From: Acidobacteriota bacterium | Lineage (GTDB): Bacteria; Acidobacteriota; Terriglobia; Terriglobales; Acidobacteriaceae | Reading direction: 5' to 3' | DNA: 64,000 nt | Assembly: GCA_031296105.1 (NCBI GenBank) | Contig: JARLGJ010000015.1 | Location: 1-64,000, forward strand | Part shown: positions 37,644-47,747 of the stretch, one piece after another | Layout of the letters: each line of letters opens with the position of its first letter | Position numbering within the stretch: position 1 is the stretch's first letter | Notes under the pieces: generated by a model | What the model was told of the DNA's origin: nothing | Databases searched by the model: none | Seen by the model: the letters and a program-made list of their open reading frames with translations, nothing else | Position numbers and translations under genes: made by a program

Positions 37644-38326
37644 TCTTCTTCCTCGCCGCCGAAGCAGAGCGCCGCTTGCAGGCATTCTCTGACCGGCGCA
37701 TAACTTTTGCGGTGCATGGGCGTGGGACCAAAGCGGGCCAGCGCCGCCTTGTGCCGCGGCGTGGGATATCCCTTGTTCGACGCCAGACAGAATTGCGGAT
37801 AGACCTTGTCCCAGGCGCAGAGAATCGCGTCGCGATGGACCTTGGCTAATATGGATGCGGCAGCGATGGAAACGGAGCGCGCATCGCCGTGAATGATCTT
37901 TCTTTGCCAGCAGGGAATGTCCAGCACAAGGGCGTCCACCAGCACGGCGTCGGGCTGGGGGCGGAGCTTTTCGACCGCGAGCTTCATGGCCAAGCGGCTG
38001 GCCTGCCCAATGTTGAGCTGGTCGATGCGGGCCACATCGACCTCGGCGACGGCCCAGGCCAGGGCCTTGCCGCGAATCTCGGCGGCCAGGCGGAGGCGCT
38101 GTGGCTCGCTGAGCTGCTTGGAGTCGTTGAGGCCGGCGATGGGACGGGCGGGATCGAGGATGCAGGCTCCGGCGACGACGCAGCCGAAGAGACAGCCGCG
38201 GCCTACTTCATCGGCACCGGCGATGAGACGCGCTCCGGCGGCGCGGGCTTCGGCTTCGAACTCTTCGCCACAGACGAAGGTTTGGCGCTGACGCGCTTTG
38301 CGTTTTGTTGGAGCGGTGCGGGCCAC
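37637..38326 (-). CDS. rnhB: Ribonuclease HII
   Basis: 229 residues from GTG 38326. Active-site acids are Asp39-Glu40 (GADEVGRG), Asp131 (VLVDALVLD) and Asp148 (IIHGDARS); SVSIAAASILAKVHRD and SNKGYPTPRHKAALARFGPTPMHRKSY are family motifs. It removes RNA and single ribonucleotides from DNA. The frame stays open to 38488 but that part has no homology; GTG 38326 lacks a clear ribosome site. The 308-bp stretch 38327-38634 upstream holds no gene, only a terminator at its far end. Confidence 0.94.
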   Translation of the reverse strand: MARTAPTKRKARQRQTFVCGEEFEAEARAAGARLIAGADEVGRGCLFGCVVAGACILDPARPIAGLNDSKQLSEPQRLRLAAEIRGKALAWAVAEVDVARIDQLNIGQASRLAMKLAVEKLRPQPDAVLVDALVLDIPCWQRKIIHGDARSVSIAAASILAKVHRDAILCAWDKVYPQFCLASNKGYPTPRHKAALARFGPTPMHRKSYAPVRECLQAALCFGGEEEEC

Positions 38327-38588
38327 GATGGTTATTAGCTTCGCACCGTAGAACGCGCGGACGCAAGGCGGAGGAGCAGACGTAGAGATCCTTCGACTTC
38401 GCAGGCGCGTTGCGCGCACCTGCTGCGCCAAGGTCACTTCCAACACAAATTCATTTGGAATTTTCTGGCAGGTGACCTTGTGCCACATCCTCTCTACACA
38501 CGGCGCTGGTATCCTTCGCTGCGCTCAGTAAGACACGTCTTTTTTTTACGACCGTTTGCTCGAAATGATGAACACAAAACAAATGATA

Positions 38589-38616
38589 AAAGGCCACGGC
38601 ATGCACCGTGGCCTTT
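38589..38616 (-). terminator. Terminator after gpmI
   Basis: AAGGCCACGG and CCGTGGCCTTT around CATGCA; the outer AAA/TTT serves the minus-strand gpmI, whose stop is at 38635. Confidence 0.8.
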
Positions 38617-38634
38617 GACAAACGAAGCGCTTCC

Positions 38635-40242
38635 CTACTGCTTCTTCACCCGCAGGTCGTGGCCGGTCATCTCCGTGGGCTGGTGCACGCCGAGGATGCC
38701 GAGCACCGTGGGAGAGATGTCCTGCAAGGCGCCGTCAGGGCGCAGCATGAACTGATCGGCCTGCTCGGCGACGTAGAGGAACGGCACCGGGTTGGTGGTG
38801 TGCGCCGTGAATGGGCCTCCGGTTACAGGGTCGATCATCTCTTCGGCGTTGCCGTGGTCGGCCGTCACCAGCATGACGCCGCCCTTGCGCTTGATGGCCG
38901 CGTAGATCTCTCCCAGGCAGGCATCGACGGTTTCCACGGCCTTTACCGTCGGCTCAATCTTGCCCGAGTGGCCCACCATGTCGGCGTTGGCAAAGTTCAC
39001 CACCAGCACGTCGAAGGTGTTGTCCTCGATGTGTTTGACGACGGCCTCGGCGATGCCGGCGGCGCTCATCTCCGGCTTCAGATCGTAGGTGGCCACCTTG
39101 GGCGACTGCACCAGCACGCGGTCTTCGCCGGGGAAAGGCTTCTCCACGCCGCCGTTGAAGAAGAACGTGACGTGGGCGTACTTCTCGGTTTCGGCCACGC
39201 GCAGGTTGCGCATGTTCTCGGTGGCCATTACGTTGGCCAGAATGTTGCTGAGGCGCTCGGGCGGAATGACCGTGGGCAGCTTGAAGCGCTGGTCGTACTC
39301 GGTCAGGCAGAGGTAGTGCAGGCTCTTCGGCAGTTCGCTGGCGGGGATCTCCGCTTCGAGCTTGTCGGCCTCGGGCAGGTCGCGTCCGTGCTCGGCGGTG
39401 ATGCCGCTCTCACGCGCAAGCACCTGGGTGATCTGGCGGGCGCGGTCGGCGCGGAAGTTGAAGTTGATGACCACGTCTTCGTCGCGAATGCTGCCCACGG
39501 GCTCGCCGCGTTCATCGGTGCAGACGAAGGGGATGACGAACTCATCGAAGACGCCGCGATGGTAGCTCTCCTTGACGGTCTTCACCGGATCGGCGGTGGT
39601 GCCGCCCTCGGCGTGGCCGTGCACCATGGCGTCAAAGGCCTTGCGCTCGCGCTCCCACTTTTTGTCGCGATCCATGGCGTAGTAGCGCCCGCTGACGGTG
39701 GCCACCTTGCCGATGCCATACTCGCGCATCTTCTGCTGAAGCTTCTCAATGTATCCGGCGGCGGAGTCGGGCGCGGTGTCGCGTCCGTCGAGGAAGGCGT
39801 GCACAAAGGCGCGCTCCACGCCATTCTCTTTGGCCATGCGCAACAGCGCGTAGAGGTGCTCCTGGTGCGAGTGCACGCCGCCATCGCTGAGTAGTCCGAT
39901 GAAGTGCAGGCGGCGTCCGTTGATCTTGGCCTGGCGCATGGCCTCCAGCAGGAACTGGTTCTTGAACAGCGTTCCGTTCTCGATCATCACATCGATCTTG
40001 GTGATGTCCATGTACACCACGCGGCCGGCGCCGATGTTGAGGTGGCCGACCTCGCTGTTGCCCATCTGCCCGGTGGGCAGGCCCACGTAGCGTCCGCTGG
40101 TGTGAATCAGCGTGTTGGGGAACTCGCGCAGCAGCTTGTCATAGGTGGGCTTGCGCGCCAGCGAAATGGCGTTGGACTTGGAGGCCGGAGCGTAGCCCCA
40201 GCCATCGAGGATGATCAGCACCAAGGGTTTCGGTCGAGCCAT
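38635..40242 (-). CDS. gpmI: 2,3-bisphosphoglycerate-independent phosphoglycerate mutase
   Basis: 535 residues. The alkaline-phosphatase-like fold shows [10 protein letters not shown] (metal Asp), MGNSEVGH (phospho-acceptor Ser), [30 protein letters not shown] and VTADHGNAE (metal ligands). It interconverts 3- and 2-phosphoglycerate with two Mn(II). ATG 40242 has GGAGAAG 6 nt upstream. It is downstream of eno and a DUF2059 gene on the same strand, so two consecutive glycolytic steps are clustered. Confidence 0.97.
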   Translation of the reverse strand: MARPKPLVLIILDGWGYAPASKSNAISLARKPTYDKLLREFPNTLIHTSGRYVGLPTGQMGNSEVGHLNIGAGRVVYMDITKIDVMIENGTLFKNQFLLEAMRQAKINGRRLHFIGLLSDGGVHSHQEHLYALLRMAKENGVERAFVHAFLDGRDTAPDSAAGYIEKLQQKMREYGIGKVATVSGRYYAMDRDKKWERERKAFDAMVHGHAEGGTTADPVKTVKESYHRGVFDEFVIPFVCTDERGEPVGSIRDEDVVINFNFRADRARQITQVLARESGITAEHGRDLPEADKLEAEIPASELPKSLHYLCLTEYDQRFKLPTVIPPERLSNILANVMATENMRNLRVAETEKYAHVTFFFNGGVEKPFPGEDRVLVQSPKVATYDLKPEMSAAGIAEAVVKHIEDNTFDVLVVNFANADMVGHSGKIEPTVKAVETVDACLGEIYAAIKRKGGVMLVTADHGNAEEMIDPVTGGPFTAHTTNPVPFLYVAEQADQFMLRPDGALQDISPTVLGILGVHQPTEMTGHDLRVKKQ

Positions 40243-40299
40243 GATTCGATTCTTCTCCGTGACCAGATTGCTTCGTTCACCGTCCGTAACGCAGCCGGA

Positions 40300-40881
40300 C
40301 TACTTGGACTTGTTCTCCGCCCCGGGCGCAGACTTGTCCGCCGGATGCTGCTTTTCAAACTCGACCTCAAAGGCCTCCAGCTTGCGCTGCAAAGAGTCCG
40401 CGTAGTTGGAGAGCTTCTTCTGCACCAGTTCCTGGCTGCTGTCGTTGGCCTCGCGAATGATGGTGGGCAGCTTGCCCACCAGGCGCTGTCCGGCCTCGGA
40501 GTTGTAGAAGTCGATGCCGGCCTGCACGTCGGCGGCGCTCAGATTCTTTTGATAGACGTCGATGAGAATCTCCGAGATGTCCTCGAAGCCGAAGAGCGGC
40601 GTGGTGTCAAAGACGGCGTCCAGCTTCTTCAGATCCGCTTCCGTCGCGTCGGGCCGCTTCTTTTTGAGCGCGTTGTGCGCCGAGGTTCTGATGTTCAACT
40701 GCGCCTTGTGCAGAGAGTTCTCCACGTTCTGACGGATGCCCATGGCGGTAAGCAGCGCCAGCACCTGGGCGCGCGAGGGCGGCGTGGGATCCATGGCGAC
40801 GGCCTGCGCCAGCGCCGAGCCCGAAGACAAGGCGGCGAGCAGCAACAGAACCGAAAGGCGAACTCCAAGGCGGCGAATCAT
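40300..40881 (-). CDS. Secreted DUF2059 protein
   Basis: 193 residues with a signal peptide (MIRRLGVRLSVLLLLAALSS, cleavage after ALAQA). The helical DUF2059 domain follows: ISEILIDVYQKNLSAADVQAGIDFYNSEAGQRLVGKLPTIIRE. Family function is unknown. ATG 40881 has GGAG 6 nt upstream. It sits between eno and gpmI, with no clear metabolic link. Confidence 0.87.
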   Translation of the reverse strand: MIRRLGVRLSVLLLLAALSSGSALAQAVAMDPTPPSRAQVLALLTAMGIRQNVENSLHKAQLNIRTSAHNALKKKRPDATEADLKKLDAVFDTTPLFGFEDISEILIDVYQKNLSAADVQAGIDFYNSEAGQRLVGKLPTIIREANDSSQELVQKKLSNYADSLQRKLEAFEVEFEKQHPADKSAPGAENKSK

Positions 40882-40918
40882 CGCAATCTCCAAAACAAGT
40901 TATTACAGAGGAAAGAGA

Positions 40919-40942
40919 CTCCCGCCGCAACTGCGGCGGGAG
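40919..40942 (-). terminator. Hairpin between eno and the DUF2059 gene
   Basis: CTCCCGCCGC (40919-40928), AACT, GCGGCGGGAG (40933-40942), followed on the minus strand by TCTCTTTCC. It may end or attenuate eno transcription. Confidence 0.6.
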
Positions 40943-40990
40943 CAAAAGAAAAACACGGCGGAGCCGGGCGCGCGGCACGGCCCGCAACGA

Positions 40991-42493
<1,503 letters not shown>

Positions 42494-42657
42494 CTACTCG
42501 GCGGCAGGCCGCTGTAGAGGAATCCGGAGAGCGCCATACGGCCGCTTGCCGATCTTCCCGATGCGTCGTAACTGCCTTGGTTCAGGGCGATTGCGCGCTC
42601 CCGGGCCATGCCCTAGGCTCGGCCTGTGGGGCAGCAATGCGCCCTTGGAGGTTTGCG

Positions 42658-43590
42658 ATGAAACCAACGATGATTCTGCTCTCGATCATGGCCCTGGCCA
42701 CCTTGGCCCTTGGACAAGACCGCTCGTCGAGCTTCGTCCACTCCGATCCCTCGCTGGCCACGGAAGTTCCCGCCAAGCCGTCGGCGGCGCACGTGGCGCA
42801 AACGGCCCCGGCCGAGGAGAACTCGACCATTATGTATCCCAACGAGCAGGATCCCTACACGAAGGATGCCTACTCGCAGAATCCGGCGCAGCCCGCGGCG
42901 CAGGCAGTGCCCGCTCCGGCGCCGGTGGTGAATGACACGGCTCCCATGGCCAAAGGAAGCGAGCCCAGCACGGCCGCCCCGCGGACGGATACGCAATTCA
43001 GCCAGCGCCCCGATCCCTCGAACATCCTGCTGCCGGTGGCCACCGTGCTGCACCTGAAGCTGGACCAGACCATCTCCACCGAAAATGTCCGCCGCGGACA
43101 GAAGGTGGAAGCCTCCTTGACACAGCCCGTAACGATTGATGGACGCGTGGTGCTGCCCGTGGGCAGCTACGTGGAGTGCGAGGTGCTGAGCGCGAAGAAC
43201 CCGCGGCGCATTGCCGGACGCCCGACCATCGTGATCAAGGCGCGCAAGGCGCAACTGCCCGCGGGCGGCGATCTCTACTTCTCGGCCTCGATGATCGACA
43301 CGGCAAACCCGCACCATCTGGACGTGGACGAGGAAGGCCGCCTGCGCGGCTCCGACAACCGCATTGACAACGTGGAACTGACCGCCATGACCGGATCGGG
43401 CGCCATTGCCGGAGCGGTAATCGCCGGACCAACCGGCTTTGCCGTGGGCACCGTCACCGGCGCCGCGTTCGCCACCGGACATCGCCTGGTGCGTCACCAC
43501 CACCTGACCCTGCCCGCCGGCACGGAACTGATCTTCGAACTGGACGAACCGGCCAGCGCCTCGCGCGAGCTGGCCAGCGCGCAACGATAA
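42658..43590 (+). CDS. Secreted hypothetical protein with Gly-zipper segment
   Basis: 310 residues. A signal peptide (MKPTMILLSIMALATLALGQ) is followed by a Pro/Ala-rich disordered part (about 30-120), then a beta-rich domain (VATVLHLKLDQTISTENVRRGQKVEASLTQPVTIDGRVVLPVGSYVECEV), and a glycine-rich hydrophobic stretch (GSGAIAGAVIAGPTGFAVGTVTGAAFATG). The 'LKLDQTISTENVRRGQ ... LPVGS' arrangement resembles VirB10/TrbI-like C-terminal domains, but evidence is weak. ATG 42658 has GGAGG 6 nt upstream. It is divergent from eno. Confidence 0.8.
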   Translation: MKPTMILLSIMALATLALGQDRSSSFVHSDPSLATEVPAKPSAAHVAQTAPAEENSTIMYPNEQDPYTKDAYSQNPAQPAAQAVPAPAPVVNDTAPMAKGSEPSTAAPRTDTQFSQRPDPSNILLPVATVLHLKLDQTISTENVRRGQKVEASLTQPVTIDGRVVLPVGSYVECEVLSAKNPRRIAGRPTIVIKARKAQLPAGGDLYFSASMIDTANPHHLDVDEEGRLRGSDNRIDNVELTAMTGSGAIAGAVIAGPTGFAVGTVTGAAFATGHRLVRHHHLTLPAGTELIFELDEPASASRELASAQR

Positions 43591-43616
43591 CACAGATCCT
43601 GATCAAGTCGGAATCT

Positions 43617-43775
43617 GTCAGGGCACGGATTTATCCGTGCCGCTAAGCCGGCAACTATATGTCGCGGCTTTAGCCGCTGAGGAAATGTCCGTCAAGAATA
43701 AACAGCTTTCCCTCAGGGGCTGAAGCCCCTGTGTTTATGCGGCTTTTACGGCACGGCTGAAGCCGTGCCCTGACA
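43617..43775. repeat. Composite palindromic repeat (REP-like), copy 2
   Basis: 159 bp bounded by TGTCAGGGCACGG and CCGTGCCCTGACA as inverted ends. Each end is a hairpin (GGCACGGATTTATCCGTGCC; GGCACGGCTGAAGCCGTGCC), and internal arms with GCGGCTTTAGCCGCTGAGG and CCCTCAGGGGCTGAAGCCCC lie between them. It shares layout and sequence with 27149-27286. Confidence 0.8.
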
Positions 43776-43880
43776 AAACATCTTCCCCTCAAAATCTATC
43801 GGTGACCGGTTTAACTCCCGCGGAATAGCTTGCAAGAGTGACTTATTCAGAGCTTCCCTGACGCAGACTTTCGCGGAGAC

Positions 43881-43922
43881 GCAAACGAAGAGGTCCGGCC
43901 GCGGCCGGACCTCTTCGTTTGC
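43881..43922. terminator. Perfect palindrome before the aroA end
   Basis: A 20-bp perfect stem (43881-43900 with 43903-43922) around a central GC, 12 nt from the aroA stop. It serves aroA on the minus strand and shields it from plus-strand readthrough. Confidence 0.8.
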
Positions 43923-43933
43923 AGAAAGAAAAC

Positions 43934-45208
43934 CTACTGCCGGACTTTTTCCAGGGCCTGGAAGAACTCCGGGAACGAGACTTTGACGGCCTCGGCGTTG
44001 TGGATAGTGGTCTCGCCTTCGGCGCGCAGGGCGGCAATGGCGAAGGCCATGGCGATGCGGTGATCGTCAAAGCTCTCAATCGCGGCGCCGTGCAGCTTCT
44101 GCTGGCCGGGAATCTTCATGCCGTCGGGAAACTCCTCGACCTCGGCGCCCATGGCGCGCAGGTTGCGCACCACGGCGTGGATGCGGTCGCACTCCTTGAC
44201 GCGCAGCTCCTGGGCGTTGCGTATCTCGACGCCGTTGACGCTGTACGGAGCGATGGCGGCGATGGCCGGCAGCTCGTCGATGAGCGCGGCGCTGGTGGCG
44301 CCACTGATGACGCCGCCCTGGAAGACCGATCCCTCCGCCTGCAGGGTACCCACCAGTTCGCCGAACTGTTGCTCGATCTTGAGGAAGTTGATCTTCACGC
44401 CCATGCCGCCAAGCACGTCCAGCACCACCGAGCGCGTGGGATTCAACAACACGGAATCCACCACCAGGCTGGAGCCGGGATACAGGGCCGTGGCGCATAG
44501 GAAGAACACCACCGAGGAGAGGTCGCCGGGAACGTAGGCCTTTATGGCCTTCAGCACCTGCCCGCCGCGGACGCTGATGCGGTCTCCGGAGCGCACGACC
44601 TCGCCGCCGAAGGCCTCGATGGCCAGTTCGGTGTGGTCGCGCGTCTTCACTGGCTCAATCACCGTGGTCTCGCCCTCGGCGAACAGGCCGGCCAGCAGCA
44701 CGCAGCTCTTGACCTGGGCACTGGCCACGGGAGGCTGATAGGTGATGGCTTTGAGGCGCGAGCCGTGAATGGTCAACGGGGCGCAGCCTTCTTCGGCATC
44801 GATGCGCGCACCCATCTGCGTCAGCGGCTCAATGACGCGCTTCATGGGACGGCGGCTCAGCGAGGCGTCGCCCACCATGACGCTGGTGAAGGGCTGCGCC
44901 GCCACCACGCCGCTCAACATGCGCATGGTGGAGCCGCTGTTGCCGCAGTCAAGCTCTTCCTGCGGAGCCGCCAGCTTGCCGCCCACGCCTTCCACCTCGA
45001 CGTGGTTGCCGTTGCGGCGCACGTGCGCGCCCATGGCCACCATGCAGCTCAGGGTGCTGGAGCAATCGGCCGAGGTGGAAAAGTTATCGAACTCCGAGGT
45101 GCCAGCGGCCAGTCCGGCCAGCATGGCATAACGGTGAGATACCGACTTGTCTCCGGCGGTGCGCACGCTGCCGCGTATCTGCTTTGCCGGTTGAACCTTT
45201 GCGTCCAT
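43934..45208 (-). CDS. aroA: 5-enolpyruvylshikimate-3-phosphate synthase
   Basis: 424 residues. Family motifs visible: GDKSVSHRYAMLAGLAAG (phosphate and shikimate-3-phosphate binding Lys/Ser/Arg), GNSGSTMRMLSG (PEP site), LSRRPMKRVIEPLTQMGA, KSCVLLAGL, VPGDLSS and KECDRIHAVVRNL, DDHRIAMA. It performs the sixth step of the shikimate pathway. ATG 45208 has GAGGAAG upstream; the longer open frame toward 45415 overlaps the convergent-side gene and is not supported. Confidence 0.96.
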   Translation of the reverse strand: MDAKVQPAKQIRGSVRTAGDKSVSHRYAMLAGLAAGTSEFDNFSTSADCSSTLSCMVAMGAHVRRNGNHVEVEGVGGKLAAPQEELDCGNSGSTMRMLSGVVAAQPFTSVMVGDASLSRRPMKRVIEPLTQMGARIDAEEGCAPLTIHGSRLKAITYQPPVASAQVKSCVLLAGLFAEGETTVIEPVKTRDHTELAIEAFGGEVVRSGDRISVRGGQVLKAIKAYVPGDLSSVVFFLCATALYPGSSLVVDSVLLNPTRSVVLDVLGGMGVKINFLKIEQQFGELVGTLQAEGSVFQGGVISGATSAALIDELPAIAAIAPYSVNGVEIRNAQELRVKECDRIHAVVRNLRAMGAEVEEFPDGMKIPGQQKLHGAAIESFDDHRIAMAFAIAALRAEGETTIHNAEAVKVSFPEFFQALEKVRQ

Positions 45209-45332
45209 GTGTCGTTTCTTCCTCGTGCGGGGCGGCTGGGCGCGGTCCGCGTCAGGGGGTATGTAGCAATATAGCAATTTGGCCGGGGACAATGCGAAGC
45301 GTCCTCCGGACCACTTCGGCCGGCGCACGGAA

Positions 45333-46142
45333 TCAGCGCGCGTGCCGCTCCAGAAAGTCGCGCAGCACGGGACCGGCTTCCTCGGGATGTTCCAGGGCGG
45401 CCGTGTGTCCGGCACGGGAGACGATTTTTAACTCCGCGCCGGGTATGCCGCGCGCGATGCGCTCCAACTCGGCCACCGGCGAGGGCAGGTCGTCCTCACC
45501 GCCCAGCACCAGCGACGGAACGGTGATGGAAGACAGCGTGGCAAGGCTATCGGCGCGGGAGGCCATGCCGCGTTGCAGGGCAGCCATGCCCGGAGCGGTG
45601 GCGCGGCGCATGGTGTTGCGGGCCATCTCGACGACGTCGGGACGCGCGCCCAGGGTGTAAGCCGAAACCATGCGCGGCATCATCTGGCCAATGGCCCACT
45701 CGGGGCCGCGTTCGAGAACGTCCGCGGCGGCCTGCAAACGCCCTTGGATTCCCTCTTCGCCATCCGCTCCGGCGCGGGTATCGAAAAACGCCAAGGCCTT
45801 CACCCGCTCGCGCGCCCGGCGCCAGAGTTCGAAGAGCGCGTAGCCGCCCACCGAACAGCCGGCAAACGCAGTACGGCCAATACCCAGCGCATCGCACAGG
45901 GCGAGGGCATCCGTGGCCAGTTGCGCCATGGTGGTGACCGGCTCACCGTTCTCGGGATGTGCCAACCCGGACTGGCCCAGCCCGCGTAAATCCGGCAGGA
46001 TGAGGCGGAAGCGCGACTCCAGAAAGGGCACTACCGGCAGCCAGAACGTGTGGTCGCAGGGATACGGATGCAGCAGAACAACGTCCGGGCCCTTGCCGCA
46101 AACTTCGTAGAAAAGGTCCACCTCGCCCGAGTGAAGGATCAT
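45333..46142 (-). CDS. Alpha/beta-hydrolase
   Basis: 269 residues, compact alpha/beta-hydrolase fold. Oxyanion region LLHPYPCDHTFW, then LILPDLRGLGQSG, nucleophile elbow GCSVGG (Ser97), acid region VLGGEDDLPSP, and His in RAGHTAALEHPEE. It looks like a 3-oxoadipate-enol-lactonase/esterase type hydrolase; substrate is unknown. The start ATG 46142 has a TACAAT (46154-46149) ending exactly 6 nt upstream and no Shine-Dalgarno. It is divergent from the EAL-HDOD gene with about 130 bp between. Confidence 0.87.
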   Translation of the reverse strand: MILHSGEVDLFYEVCGKGPDVVLLHPYPCDHTFWLPVVPFLESRFRLILPDLRGLGQSGLAHPENGEPVTTMAQLATDALALCDALGIGRTAFAGCSVGGYALFELWRRARERVKALAFFDTRAGADGEEGIQGRLQAAADVLERGPEWAIGQMMPRMVSAYTLGARPDVVEMARNTMRRATAPGMAALQRGMASRADSLATLSSITVPSLVLGGEDDLPSPVAELERIARGIPGAELKIVSRAGHTAALEHPEEAGPVLRDFLERHAR

Positions 46143-46272
46143 GCGCTTATTGTATGACGCCCGCGTTCCGTTCCGGGCTGAGTTCTATTGTGGCGAAACG
46201 AAGTCTCTTGAGTACCTATATCTGGGCGAAAGCCGCGTTCTCTGCCCTTCGCGGACGTGATACATAACAATC

Positions 46273-47565
46273 GTGGGCACATATAGTCAGCCAGTTCCGG
46301 AGAATACGGTCTTCCACGGTAACGTGGCGCGCTTCTTTTCGCGGCGCCCCATTCTGACGCAGGAACAGCTTACCTGCGGTTACGAGTTGCTGTCGCGCAT
46401 GGGTCCGGAGAGCGTGCTGGCCAGCCTGGAATCCGAGGAGATTCCGGCGTCATCGACGACACGGTTGCCTGGCCCCACGCACGTTCAGAGCGGCGCGGCC
46501 GAACTTGCATGCGGGCTGCCCGCCTACCTTCCCTGCACGCGCGAGATGCTGCTGGGCGGCGAGATTCTGCACCTGCCCAGCGAGCGCATTGTGCTGGAAA
46601 TCGATGAAGAACTGGCGGTGGACCGCGAGGCCGTGGCCGCCTGCCAGCAACTGCATCGCTCGGGTTATCACCTTGTGCTGAACGAATACCTGCCGCGCCG
46701 CGAGACCTATCAAATACTTCCTTACATCGACACGGTGAAAGTGGACTTTCTGGCCACGGACGTGACGCGCCAGGCGGCGATTGCCAGCGACATGCGCCGC
46801 CGCGGCATACGCCTGCTGGCACAGCGGGTGGAAAGCTACCGGCAGTTCGCCCTGGCCACGCGGCTGGGGTACCAGTACTTCCAGGGATATTTCTACCTCC
46901 GCCCGGAAACGCTGGCGATCCAGGATATTGCGGTGAACCAGATGGCCTACGTGGAAGCCATGAACGTGGCGCACCGCGATCCCTATGACATGATGGCCCT
47001 GGAGCAGACCATCCTGACGGAGCCGACGCTCTGCTTCCGTCTGCTGCGCTATCTGAACTCGGCGGCCTTCGGCGTGTTTCCGGTGTATTCCATACGCCAC
47101 GCGCTCTCGCTGCTGGGACAGCGCGAGATTCAACGGTGGATTGCGGTCACGGTGTCGATCTCGCTGTCCGAGCGCCGCGCCGAAGAGTTGGTAAACAACG
47201 CGCTCACGCGGGCACGCATGTGCGAACTGCTCTCCCGGGACTGCGCCATCGAGCCGGGAGAAGCCTTTATGACCGGCATCCTCTCGCTGATGGACGCCAT
47301 GCTGAACCGCCCGCTGGAGGTGGTGCTGTCACACCTGCCCATCCGCTCCTTCTGCAAGGACGCGCTGCGCAACGACGCCAACCCGCTGGGCAAGCTGCTG
47401 CGCCTGAGCGTGGCTTGCGAACGCGGCAACTGGGAAGAAGCCGAGCAGTACTCCAGCACCCTGTCGCTCAGCGAGGATGCGGTGTGGCAGGGCTTCAGCG
47501 ATGCCTGCGGCTGGAGCCAGAATATTCTGCGCGAACACCACAGCCACAAAGCGCTGGAACCGTAA
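46273..47565 (+). CDS. Degenerate EAL - HDOD signalling protein
   Basis: 430 residues. The N-terminal EAL-like domain (about 15-210) keeps GYELLSR, LEIDEE, VKVDFL and QGYFYLRP, but the DDFG loop is NEYL and the AEGVE motif is AQRVE, so the metal-binding acids needed to cleave c-di-GMP are lost. The C-terminal HDOD domain (about 215-400, LEQTILTEPTLCFRLLRYLNSAAFG, IRHALSLLGQREIQRWI) is the usual partner in YuxH-type proteins. It probably acts as a scaffold or c-di-GMP sensor. Start is GTG 46273 without a Shine-Dalgarno; TACATA lies 6 nt upstream. Confidence 0.88.
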   Translation: MGTYSQPVPENTVFHGNVARFFSRRPILTQEQLTCGYELLSRMGPESVLASLESEEIPASSTTRLPGPTHVQSGAAELACGLPAYLPCTREMLLGGEILHLPSERIVLEIDEELAVDREAVAACQQLHRSGYHLVLNEYLPRRETYQILPYIDTVKVDFLATDVTRQAAIASDMRRRGIRLLAQRVESYRQFALATRLGYQYFQGYFYLRPETLAIQDIAVNQMAYVEAMNVAHRDPYDMMALEQTILTEPTLCFRLLRYLNSAAFGVFPVYSIRHALSLLGQREIQRWIAVTVSISLSERRAEELVNNALTRARMCELLSRDCAIEPGEAFMTGILSLMDAMLNRPLEVVLSHLPIRSFCKDALRNDANPLGKLLRLSVACERGNWEEAEQYSSTLSLSEDAVWQGFSDACGWSQNILREHHSHKALEP

Positions 47566-47706
47566 GTTTTCACTCGTGGCGCGATGCGCCGCAGCGCCCG
47601 GTCCGTACCCCCGCCAGATACCCCGAGGCATGTTTATTTTTCCTTTTGAATCATTGAGTTACGGAAAATAGTGGTAGTTTGGGGACTTGACATGCGATCG
47701 GATGCA

Positions 47707-47743
47707 TTGCTTCCCAGGTTAGCTTCGCGAACCTGGGAAGCAA
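47707..47743. repeat. CCCAGGTT/AACCTGGG hairpin repeat, copy 6
   Basis: TTGCTTCCCAGGTT (47707-47720) pairs perfectly with AACCTGGGAAGCAA (47730-47743), with AGCTTCGCG as loop. It lies between the convergent EAL-HDOD and dinB genes and can act as a terminator. Confidence 0.8.
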
Positions 47744-47747
47744 CTGC

